From Casimicrobiaceae bacterium (GTDB lineage Bacteria; Pseudomonadota; Gammaproteobacteria; Burkholderiales; Casimicrobiaceae), in NCBI GenBank assembly GCA_955652025.1, contig CATPAO010000111.1:1-9739 (forward strand): a stretch of DNA of 9,739 nucleotides, in the 5' to 3' direction. The notes beneath the pieces are model-generated. The model was not told the DNA's origin, ran no database searches, and saw only the letters and a program-made list of their open reading frames with translations. Every line of letters begins with the position of its first letter. The first letter of the stretch is position 1. Positions 1 through 5,788 of the stretch are shown here, in pieces. The translations under genes and the position numbers were made by a program.

Positions 1-1
1 A

Positions 2-772
2 AGCGGCGGAGGCGGCGTCGTCGGATCGCTCGCTACCGCGCGCGCGGCGCCGGATGGCTACACGCTGATGGTCGGCTACGTCGGCACGCACGGAACGAAT
101 CCGGCGGTGCGCAAGCTGCCGTACGACGCGATCAAGGATTTCACTCCGATCGCGATGGTCGGAGTAACGCCGAACATTCTGGTCATTCCGCCGGGCGTCC
201 CGGCGAACAACCTGCGCGAATTCATCGCGTATGCAAAGGCCAATCCCGGCAAGCTTTCGTACGGCTCGTCGGGTCCCGGCACGCTGACACACCTCGCGAT
301 GGAGCAGTTCAAGATCGCCGCGGACCTGGACATCGTGCACGTACCCTATCGCGGCATCGGTCCGGCATTCGTCGACATCTTGGGCGGCCAGACGCAGGCG
401 ATGCTGCCGGGATTGGCCGCCGCATTGCCGCACATCAAGGCCGGCAAGGTGCGTCCCCTGGCGGTCACAGGGCGGATGCGCCATCCGCTGGTGCCCGACG
501 TGCCGACGTTCGAGGAATCGGGCTTTGCCGGATTCGACGGCGTGCAGTGGTACGGCATCGTTGGCCCGGCGAATCTGCCCGCACCGATCGTCGCCCGGCT
601 GAATGACGAGATCAACCGGATGCTCGAGAGCGCGGATTTACGCGAACGGCTGTCCGGCGAAGCGCTGGAGCCGATGCCGATGACGCCGGAACAGTTCGGC
701 CGCTACATTCGCGACGACGTCGCGCGCTGGTCGCGTCTCGCGAAAGAACGCAACATCCAGATCAGCGAATGA
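2..772 (+). CDS. Bug/TctC-family periplasmic substrate-binding receptor (5'-truncated)
   Basis: This is the C-terminal 256 residues of a tripartite tricarboxylate transporter-type receptor (Bug family), a periplasmic protein that binds small carboxylates for uptake or sensing. The frame is open from base 2, so the gene begins upstream; about 65-70 residues, including the signal peptide and the PF-PGG ligand loop, are missing. Visible family hallmarks are the APDGYTL segment, DFTPIAMVG, the EFIAYAKANPGKLSYGSSG stretch, HVPYRG, an HIKAGKVRPLAVTG block, PDVPTFEESG and a C-terminal amphipathic helix containing RW. Its TGA overlaps the ATG of the MmgE/PrpD gene (ATGA, 769-772), which suggests translational coupling. 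It is clearly similar to the second Bug receptor in this operon but diverged, for example WYGIVGPANLP here against WMGLLAPKGTP there, so this is not a recent duplication. The ligand cannot be read from the sequence. Confidence 0.93.
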   Translation, partial: SGGGGVVGSLATARAAPDGYTLMVGYVGTHGTNPAVRKLPYDAIKDFTPIAMVGVTPNILVIPPGVPANNLREFIAYAKANPGKLSYGSSGPGTLTHLAMEQFKIAADLDIVHVPYRGIGPAFVDILGGQTQAMLPGLAAALPHIKAGKVRPLAVTGRMRHPLVPDVPTFEESGFAGFDGVQWYGIVGPANLPAPIVARLNDEINRMLESADLRERLSGEALEPMPMTPEQFGRYIRDDVARWSRLAKERNIQISE

Positions 773-2142
773 CCGATAACACGGACGTCGGGGCCGACGC
801 GAACGCGCCGCCGATCACGCGCATCCTCGCCGACTTCGTCGCCGCGCATCCGTCGCGCGGTTGGGACGACGGCGTCGAATTTGAGACGCAGCGAACTATC
901 CTCAATTGGATCGGTTGTGCGATCGGCGCGGCGCGCCACGCGACGGCCGAGGCCGCGTTGGCGGCGGTCGCGGAGCTCGCACCCGCGCCGCAGGCGACGG
1001 TGCTGGGACGAAGCGAGCGCGTCGACATGGCGAATGCCGCGCTCGTCAACGGCATCACGTCGCACACGTTCGACTTCGACGACACGCACCTCAAGACGAT
1101 CATTCATCCGGCCGGTCCCGTCGCGTCCGCCGCGCTGGCCCTCGCCGAGCACATCGGTGCCAGCGGACGGCAGCTGATCGACGCCATCGTCCTCGGCGCC
1201 GACGTGGCCTGCCGCGTCGGCAACGCGATTTATCCCGATCACTACGATCGCGGCTGGCACATCACGGGGACGACCGGCATGTTGGGCGCTGCCGCGGCGT
1301 GCGCGCGACTCATGCGACTGGATGCGGACAAGACGACGATGGCGCTCGGCATTGCCGCGTCGCAGCCGACCGGCGTACGCGAGCAATTCGGCTCGATGAC
1401 CAAAGCGTTGCATCCCGGTGCCGCCGCGCGTGCCGGATTGACGTCGGCACTGATGGCAAAGCACGGCTACACCGCGTCGGCGCGCGCGCTCGAAGCGCCG
1501 CGCGGCCTGATGCAAACTTATTCGACCAAACGCGCGTGGCACGAGATTTCCGATGCGCTGGGAAAGCGCTTCGAGATCTCGTACAACACGTACAAGCCCT
1601 TCGCGTGCGGCGTCGTCATCCATCCGAGCATCGACGGCTGTGTACAACTCGCCGCGGCGCACAAGCTGGCGCCAGGCGACATCGAGCGGATCGATCTGCG
1701 CGTGCATCCGCTGGTGCTCGAGTTGACCGGCAAGAAGACGCCGCGCACTGGCCTCGAGGGCAAGTTCAGCGTCTATCACGCGTGCGCGGCAGGCGTCCTG
1801 TTCGGTCAGGCCGGCCAGTCCGAGTTCGCCGACGACGTGGTCGCGCGACCGGACGTCGTCGCGTTGCGCGACCGCATCACCGCCACCGTCGACCGCGCAA
1901 TCGACGAAGCGGCGGCCGACGTCACGATCCGCTGCACCGACGGCCGGCACCTGCATCTCTTCGTTGCCCACGCGTTGGGCAGTCTCGGCCATCCGATGAG
2001 CGATGCCGATCTCGCGCGCAAATTCCATCGCCTGGTCGATCCTGCGTTCGGCGCCGCACGCGCGGCGCGTCTGATCGAGGCGTGCCAAGCGCTCGCCGGC
2101 TCGGCCAACGTCCGCGATTTGACGACGCTCGCGCGCCCATGA
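769..2142 (+). CDS. MmgE/PrpD family protein (2-methylcitrate dehydratase / cis-aconitate decarboxylase superfamily)
   Basis: A complete 457-residue protein, the usual length for MmgE/PrpD enzymes. The family includes 2-methylcitrate dehydratase, cis-aconitate decarboxylase and iminodisuccinate epimerase, cytoplasmic enzymes acting on small di- or tricarboxylates. Family landmarks occur in order: LNWIGCAIG near residue 45, HTFDFDDTH at 99-107, IIHPAGP with His113, GWHITGT with His164, MTKALHPG with Lys212 and His215, KPFACGVVIHPSID with Lys276 and His285, and GKFSVYHACA near 331-340. Residues equivalent to the active-site Asp/His/Lys set described for cis-aconitate decarboxylase therefore seem to be kept, judged by motif spacing and not by alignment. 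The start overlaps the stop of the upstream Bug gene and its own stop overlaps the next Bug start. Position between two receptors suggests it acts on the imported acid. Dehydratase, decarboxylase and epimerase activities cannot be told apart here. Confidence 0.93.
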   Translation: MTDNTDVGADANAPPITRILADFVAAHPSRGWDDGVEFETQRTILNWIGCAIGAARHATAEAALAAVAELAPAPQATVLGRSERVDMANAALVNGITSHTFDFDDTHLKTIIHPAGPVASAALALAEHIGASGRQLIDAIVLGADVACRVGNAIYPDHYDRGWHITGTTGMLGAAAACARLMRLDADKTTMALGIAASQPTGVREQFGSMTKALHPGAAARAGLTSALMAKHGYTASARALEAPRGLMQTYSTKRAWHEISDALGKRFEISYNTYKPFACGVVIHPSIDGCVQLAAAHKLAPGDIERIDLRVHPLVLELTGKKTPRTGLEGKFSVYHACAAGVLFGQAGQSEFADDVVARPDVVALRDRITATVDRAIDEAAADVTIRCTDGRHLHLFVAHALGSLGHPMSDADLARKFHRLVDPAFGAARAARLIEACQALAGSANVRDLTTLARP

Positions 2143-3140
2143 CTACTCAACCAAGCCGGCGAACGTCGCCGCGCGGATCGCGCCGCGCGGCCGCGCTCCT
2201 CGGCGTATTCGTCGCGTTCGGCGCCGGCATATCCGGCGCACAGGAATATCCGACGCGACCGGTCCGTGTGATCGTGCCATTCTCGCCCGGCGGCGCCGTC
2301 GACGGACCGATGCGCGCGATCGCGCAGGAGCTGGCGAAGCGCTTGGGTCAGCAGGTCGTGGTCGAGAACAAGCCCGGCGCGGGCGCGACGATCGGCACTG
2401 AAGCGGTCGCGCGCGCCCTCCCTGATGGATACACGTTGTTGCTCGCATCGCAGACCAACGCGATCAGCGCGTCGCTTTACAAGAGCCTGCCCTTCGATCC
2501 GATCGAGGATTTCACGCCGATCTCGCTGATCGGCCGCGAGCCGGGCGTGCTGGTCGTCCACCCGTCGCTGCCGGTGAAAACGCTGCAGGAATTCGTCGCC
2601 TACGCGAAAGCACGGCCCGGCAAGATCGACTACGCGTCATCGGGCAACGGCAGCGGGCAACACTTGTTCATGGCGCAGTTGGCGGCGCAGACCGGGATGC
2701 AGCTCAATCACGTCCCGTATCGCGGCAGCGGCCAGGCGACGACCGACGTCATCGCCGGGGTCGTGCCGGTGTCGATTCCCGGCACGGCGGGCATGGTCGG
2801 ACATATCAAGGCCGGCAAGCTCCGTGCGCTGGCGGTCACCGGCGCGACGCGCTCGCCGGAGCTTCCCGACGTGCCCACCGTGATGGAATCGGGTGTGCCC
2901 GGCTACGAGGCGTACGTGTGGATGGGGCTCTTGGCGCCGAAAGGGACGCCGGCGCCGATCGTCGATCGTCTCTATCGTGAATTAGCGCAGGTCCTGGCGG
3001 GCCCGGAGGCGAAGCGCTACATGGCCGCTGCGGGGATCGAGATCGTCGGTTCGTCCCCGGCACAATTCGGCGCGTTCTTCCGCGGCGAGCGTGATCGCTG
3101 GGCGAAGGTGATACGCGAGACCGGTGCACGAATCGAGTGA
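2139..3140 (+). CDS. Bug/TctC-family periplasmic substrate-binding receptor (complete)
   Basis: A 333-residue Bug-family extracytoplasmic receptor. The open frame extends far upstream, but the ATG at 2139 is chosen because it makes an ATGA overlap with the MmgE/PrpD stop and is followed by a signal peptide: an Arg-rich n-region, a hydrophobic core around residues 17-31 (AAALLGVFVAFG) and a probable cleavage site after ISGA (residue 34). The mature protein opens EYPTRPVRVIVPFSPGGAVD, with the PFxPGGxxD loop that contacts the ligand carboxylate in solved Bug proteins. Other family blocks are ALPDGYTLL, DFTPISLIG, EFVAYAKARPGKIDYASSG, HVPYRGSG, HIKAGKLRALAVTG and PDVPTVMESG. The RR in the n-region lacks a convincing Tat motif, so Sec export is more likely. 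It lies 18 bases before the hydrolase gene. It probably supplies substrate to this pathway; the membrane partner would be encoded elsewhere. Confidence 0.95.
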   Translation: MTTQPSRRTSPRGSRRAAALLGVFVAFGAGISGAQEYPTRPVRVIVPFSPGGAVDGPMRAIAQELAKRLGQQVVVENKPGAGATIGTEAVARALPDGYTLLLASQTNAISASLYKSLPFDPIEDFTPISLIGREPGVLVVHPSLPVKTLQEFVAYAKARPGKIDYASSGNGSGQHLFMAQLAAQTGMQLNHVPYRGSGQATTDVIAGVVPVSIPGTAGMVGHIKAGKLRALAVTGATRSPELPDVPTVMESGVPGYEAYVWMGLLAPKGTPAPIVDRLYRELAQVLAGPEAKRYMAAAGIEIVGSSPAQFGAFFRGERDRWAKVIRETGARIE

Positions 3141-3158
3141 TCGACCGATGGATGATCG

Positions 3159-4085
3159 ATGGAAACGATGATCGACACCGGCATCGCCCTCCCGGTCGTC
3201 GGCGAATCGCATTGGACGCACAAGGGCGACGTCCGACTGTTTTTGTGGGAGAAGTTCGTCGGGTCGCCGGAAGGAAAACCCGCGGCGCTGTTCGTTCACG
3301 GATCGTCGATGGCGTCGCAGCCCACGTTCGACCTGACCGTCCCCGGCCGGCCCGATTCGTCGGTGATGGATTGGTTCGCGCGCCGCGGATTCGTCTGCTG
3401 GTGCGTCGACATGGAAGGCTATGGCCGCTCCGACAAGACGCGCGATATTTACTGCGACATCGCGAACGGTGCCGACGACCTCGCCGCTGCGACCGATTAC
3501 ATCGCGGCGACGCGCGGCGTCCGGAGCTTCATGACGTACGGAATCTCGTCGGGCGCACTCCGCGCTGCGCTGTTTGCCGAGCGCCATCCGGCGCGCGTGG
3601 GGCGCCTCGCGCTCGATGCGTTCGTCTGGACCGGCGAAGGCGCGCCGACGTTGGAACAGCGCCGAAAAAAAATTCCCGAGTTCCTGGCGCGAAAACGCCG
3701 GCCGATCGACCGCGCATTCGTCTATTCCATTTTCGAGCGCGACCATCCCGAATGCGCGGAGCGGCGCGTCGTCGACGCGTTCGCCGACGCGATTCTAGCG
3801 CTCGACGATTCGATGCCGAACGGAACCTACATCGACATGTGCTCGAAGCTGCCCGTCGTCGACCCTGCGAAGCTCGCGATGCCGACGCTCGTGATGCGCG
3901 GACAGTACGACGGCATCGCTGCATTCGACGACTTGATCGAATTTTTCAAGCGACTGCCGAACGCGGACAAGCAGTTCACGATGATGCCGGGCATCTCGCA
4001 CGCGAGCTTCCAGCAAAAGAACTATCGGATGGTCTACGACATCCTGCACGCGTGGTATACGCGCGTCGCGCCCGTTTACCCCTAA
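3159..4085 (+). CDS. Alpha/beta hydrolase fold protein
   Basis: A 308-residue alpha/beta hydrolase, probably cytoplasmic as no signal peptide is seen. The fold signatures are HGSSM at 47-51 (oxyanion-hole region after strand beta-3), CVDMEGYGRSD at 82-92, the nucleophile elbow G128-I-S130-S-G132, the acid in GQYDG (Asp251) and the catalytic His281 in PGISHASF. A cap or lid segment appears to lie between about residues 155 and 235. The start is ATG 3159 because an in-frame stop sits at 3153-3155 immediately upstream; a second ATG at 3168 is possible, and the ribosome site (GGATG at 3150-3154) favours 3159. It is the last gene of the Bug-MmgE/PrpD-Bug run, so it probably hydrolyses an ester, lactone or C-C bond in the same catabolic route. 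That role is inferred from context only; many hydrolase subfamilies share this motif set. Confidence 0.9.
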   Translation: METMIDTGIALPVVGESHWTHKGDVRLFLWEKFVGSPEGKPAALFVHGSSMASQPTFDLTVPGRPDSSVMDWFARRGFVCWCVDMEGYGRSDKTRDIYCDIANGADDLAAATDYIAATRGVRSFMTYGISSGALRAALFAERHPARVGRLALDAFVWTGEGAPTLEQRRKKIPEFLARKRRPIDRAFVYSIFERDHPECAERRVVDAFADAILALDDSMPNGTYIDMCSKLPVVDPAKLAMPTLVMRGQYDGIAAFDDLIEFFKRLPNADKQFTMMPGISHASFQQKNYRMVYDILHAWYTRVAPVYP

Positions 4086-4099
4086 CCGCGGGCGGCCTC

Positions 4100-4160
4100 G
4101 CCACGTCGGGACTCGCGGGCGTATGATCATTCGTCCCGCGTGGCCAGCGGCCACGTCGGG
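4100..4160 (+). promoter_or_regulatory. Dodecin upstream region: 11-base direct repeat around a candidate -10 box
   Basis: The gap between the hydrolase stop (4085) and the dodecin start (4188) contains TATGAT at 4122-4127, one mismatch from the sigma-70 -10 consensus; no good -35 hexamer lies 16-18 bases upstream. The 11-mer GCCACGTCGGG occurs at 4100-4110 and again at 4150-4160, exactly 50 bases apart and on both sides of the candidate box. The repeats could be operator half-sites or chance GC-rich similarity. No intrinsic terminator is evident after the hydrolase gene. Confidence 0.3.
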
Positions 4161-4187
4161 CAACCCCTAGGAGAGAACGAGGACATC

Positions 4188-4412
4188 ATGGCAAGAAAAA
4201 GCGCAAGCGAAGGTGTATACCGGGTGATCGACGTGATCGGCACCAGCACGGTGTCGTGGGAGGACGCGGCGGCCAACGCCGTCAAGACGGCCAGTAAGTC
4301 GCTGCGCGACCTGCGCATCGCCGAAGTTTCCAAATTGGACATGAAGGTCGACGGCGGCAAGGTGACTGCCTACCGCGCGCGGGTCCAGCTGTCGTTCAAG
4401 TACGAAGCCTGA
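4188..4412 (+). CDS. Dodecin family protein (calcium-dodecin-like, no flavin tryptophan)
   Basis: A 74-residue dodecin, a small protein that assembles into hollow dodecamers. Typical features are YRVIDVIGTS at 11-20, SWEDAAANAV at 23-32, the helix ASKSLRDLRIAEV at 35-47, and two beta strands ending LSFKYE. The frame is open further upstream, but ATG 4188 has GAGG at 4179-4182 (5-base spacing) and gives the normal N-terminus. Classical flavin-storing dodecins carry a Trp in an L-D-W-F-E-V-like segment that stacks on the isoalloxazine ring; here the matching segment reads LRIAEV (residues 42-47) and has no aromatic residue. The pattern instead resembles the calcium dodecin Rv0379 of Mycobacterium tuberculosis as I recall it, so flavin binding should not be assumed. 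The 3' end overlaps the convergent minus-strand gene by 43 bases. Confidence 0.93.
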   Translation: MARKSASEGVYRVIDVIGTSTVSWEDAAANAVKTASKSLRDLRIAEVSKLDMKVDGGKVTAYRARVQLSFKYEA

Positions 4413-4750
4413 CGCGCTTCCGGGCGGTCCGACCGGGGAGGGGCCGGTTTCGATACGCTCGATGCCGCGGTAGTCGATGGTGCTAGTAGCGCGGCGGCGC
4501 GAGCCTTGATCCAGCGGAGGGCCGCGGCGACGAGTGCATACGCGTACGCATTGCGCATCTTGCGCGCTTCGCGCTCGAGCATGAAATGGTCGTAGGCGGT
4601 CCAATATCTCGGGTCCGGCCGTTCTCCGCCAGGGGGCGCATCGTCACTCGTTGCGTAAGGCGCGCCCGCCCGCGTCCGCCACGCGTCGAGCGGCCGCGCG
4701 TCCGGCAGCGAATCGAGGAGGGACAATTGCGTATGCGACATGGATTTCAT
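4370..4750 (-). CDS. Hypothetical protein, 126 residues
   Basis: A minus-strand open frame that I do not recognise but think is real. It has a good ribosome-binding site on its own strand (GAGGT, 7 bases before the ATG at 4750), lies in space not used by any plus-strand gene for most of its length, and the product has normal composition. An Asp/Pro/Gly-rich N-terminal third leads to DPRYWTAYDHFMLEREARK at about 46-64, followed by a helical, mostly hydrophobic stretch AYAYALVAAALRWIKARAAA at 68-87, then a Pro/Ser/Arg-rich tail. The core could be an amphipathic helix or a short membrane-associated segment; no signal peptide is seen. A second ATG at codon 4 is possible. The last 14 codons lie antisense to the dodecin 3' end, so the tail may be poorly conserved. 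No function is proposed. Confidence 0.6.
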   Translation of the reverse strand: MKSMSHTQLSLLDSLPDARPLDAWRTRAGAPYATSDDAPPGGERPDPRYWTAYDHFMLEREARKMRNAYAYALVAAALRWIKARAAALLAPSTTAASSVSKPAPPRSDRPEARQASYLNDSWTRAR

Positions 4751-4822
4751 GGCTTTTACCTCGGTAGCGGCGTCGATCGGTCGAGCTTTGCTCGCACGAT
4801 CACCTTAGCGAAGCGCGCGCCG

Positions 4823-4848
4823 GCGATCCAATCGCATCATTGGATCGC
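4823..4848. repeat. Perfect 10-bp inverted repeat, 6-base spacer
   Basis: GCGATCCAAT at 4823-4832 is matched by its exact reverse complement ATTGGATCGC at 4839-4848, separated by CGCATC. No T-run follows on either strand, so it does not look like an intrinsic terminator. It sits 73 bases upstream of the minus-strand gene and 49 bases upstream of the plus-strand gene, in the only space from which both could be transcribed, so an operator for a dimeric regulator is a reasonable reading. Confidence 0.6.
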
Positions 4849-4872
4849 GGCGATCGGCGCCGCCGATCGCCG
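4848..4872. repeat. Perfect 12-bp inverted repeat, 1-base centre
   Basis: CGGCGATCGGCG at 4848-4859 and its reverse complement CGCCGATCGCCG at 4861-4872 flank a single C. It abuts the previous inverted repeat and shares its last base, and both contain GCGATC-type half-sites. A 25-base near-palindrome is well beyond what composition alone usually gives. It ends 24 bases before the ATG at 4897, so in the transcript it could also form a hairpin close to the ribosome-binding region of that gene. Confidence 0.6.
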
Positions 4873-4896
4873 GCAGCGCGATTGCGGGCGGCACGC

Positions 4897-5121
4897 ATGA
4901 TGTCCCCTGCTGGCGCGAACGAAGACCGAGCCGAAGTCGAGCGCCTGATCGGGGAGCTCGCCAAGGCGGAGACCTACGAGCAGCGGCTGCGGCAATACTT
5001 TGTCGATATCAGGGCCGATCTCGCGGCCGGCAGGACATCGACCGCGATGTCGAGGCTGAACGAAGCGCTCTCCTACATTGACGATGCCGTCGACGTCGTG
5101 GCCCCGCATCGCGGCGGGTGA
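4897..5121 (+). CDS. Hypothetical protein, 74 residues
   Basis: A small acidic, mostly helical protein that I cannot assign to a family. Residues about 9-24 (EDRAEVERLIGELAKA) and 25-70 read as two or three amphipathic helices with regular Leu/Ile/Val spacing (YEQRLRQYFVDIRADLAAG, then AMSRLNEALSYIDDAVDVV), as in small coiled-coil or helical-bundle proteins. The frame is open upstream to 4840, but that extension would cross the two inverted repeats and be Arg-rich, so the ATG pair at 4897/4900 is preferred. The ribosome-binding site is weak (GGGCGG about 10 bases upstream). Third-position GC is high as in its neighbours, which supports coding. No signal peptide or membrane segment is seen. 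Confidence 0.5.
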   Translation: MMSPAGANEDRAEVERLIGELAKAETYEQRLRQYFVDIRADLAAGRTSTAMSRLNEALSYIDDAVDVVAPHRGG

Positions 5122-5354
5122 CGTCCGGATCGCGCGCGTGTCCCCGCGGTACTCGGATACGGCGCGAGCCCGCGGGACGTGCCCACCACACTCGCCTCCG
5201 GGAGTGTCGGAGTTGCGCCGACGTGCGCGTAGGAACAACGCTGATTCGGCGAGCGCGATTGACGGGAGGCGGAACCGACGGGACGCCGGGGCAGTCGGTT
5301 ACATATCGCGCCGCGAGTGCGGTCGCTGCACGCGTCCGCGCGGGCGCCTACCGC
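5122..5354. other. Intergenic spacer without a recognised gene
   Basis: This 233-base spacer lies upstream of the YXWGXW gene. Open frames on both strands here are Arg-rich and look like products of GC-rich non-coding sequence. TTGACG at 5259-5264 resembles a -35 hexamer, but no -10 box lies at the right distance; TACATA at 5300-5305 is too far downstream. The promoter of the next gene must lie here but I cannot place it. Confidence 0.5.
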
Positions 5355-5365
5355 GAGGAGGACTC

Positions 5366-5680
5366 ATGCACAACATTTCCCGGATGATGATCGTCTCCGC
5401 GCTTGCCGCGAGTGCGCTGGTCGCACCGGCGGTATCGCAGGCGCGTACGGACGTGTCCATCACCATCGGGCCCCCACCGCCGGTCGTGGAAGTCGTTCCC
5501 CCGCCGCGCTACGGTTATGTGTGGGCGCCGGGTTATTGGGCTTGGAGCGGCCATCGCCACGTGTGGCACAAGGGCTATTACGTCCGCGAGCGGTCGGGCT
5601 ATCGCTGGGAGCCGCATCGATGGGTGCAAGACGGTGACCGCTGGCGCATGGATCGTGGCCACTGGAATCGAAACGATTGA
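5366..5680 (+). CDS. Exported YXWGXW / WXXGXW repeat-containing protein
   Basis: A 104-residue secreted protein. The ATG at 5366 has a strong GAGGAGG site at 5355-5361 (4-base spacing), so longer in-frame upstream extension is rejected. The first 26 residues form a signal peptide (HNISRMMIVSALAASALVAP) with probable cleavage after VSQA. A short Pro-rich linker (GPPPPVVEVVPPPRYGY) leads to an aromatic repeat region, residues 50-100, with WAPGYW, HVWHKGYY, YRWEPHRW and DRWRMDRGHW, matching the W-x-x-G-x-W repeat family common in betaproteobacterial periplasmic or outer-membrane proteins. The function of the family is not established; an envelope-structural or binding role is usual speculation. 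It is followed within 26 bases by a strong intrinsic terminator, so it is probably a single-gene transcript. Confidence 0.9.
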   Translation: MHNISRMMIVSALAASALVAPAVSQARTDVSITIGPPPPVVEVVPPPRYGYVWAPGYWAWSGHRHVWHKGYYVRERSGYRWEPHRWVQDGDRWRMDRGHWNRND

Positions 5681-5681
5681 C

Positions 5682-5742
5682 GCGCGCCGCATCGGCGCGC
5701 ACGACAAAACGGGGAACCGGCAATCGGATTCCCCGTTTTTTT
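5682..5742 (+). terminator. Intrinsic terminator of the YXWGXW gene
   Basis: An 11-bp stem (AAAACGGGGAA at 5706-5716 with TTCCCCGTTTT at 5729-5739) can extend inward by CCG/CGG with one bulged A and a GCAAT loop. It is followed by a run of seven T at 5736-5742, the textbook Rho-independent form. The A-run on the left arm could also support termination from the opposite strand. A separate 8-bp GC hairpin (GCGCGCCG, loop CAT, CGGCGCGC) lies just upstream at 5682-5700. Confidence 0.9.
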
Positions 5743-5788
5743 GTCGCGCGATTTCGCGTGGCGGGTCCGTGTCGCCGGAGACGTCTTC

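Noticed and set aside
703..2088. 461-residue minus-strand open frame opposite the MmgE/PrpD gene
   Set aside because: Arg-rich low-information product, exactly antisense to a clear family member; a GC-bias shadow.
906..2138. Upstream extension of the second Bug receptor frame
   Set aside because: It overlaps the whole MmgE/PrpD gene, is Arg-rich and unlike any Bug N-terminus; the ATGA overlap and signal peptide fix the start at 2139.
3141..3175. Repetitive GATGATCGA pattern around the hydrolase start
   Set aside because: Short and imperfect; fits the general abundance of GATCGA words in this sequence.
2982..3746. 254-residue minus-strand open frame
   Set aside because: Antisense to the Bug/hydrolase genes with no recognisable domain or ribosome-binding site.
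4782..4794. CGAGC-TTT-GCTCG hairpin upstream of the minus-strand orphan
   Set aside because: Only 5-bp arms, too short to separate from chance.
4837..5238. 133-residue minus-strand open frame opposite the 74-residue orphan
   Set aside because: Arg/Gly-rich shadow composition; the plus-strand helical frame is the better candidate. The choice is less certain than elsewhere.
5741..5788. TTG start for the YihY-family frame
   Set aside because: It lies inside the terminator T-run and has no ribosome-binding site; GTG 5789 with GGAG upstream fits better.
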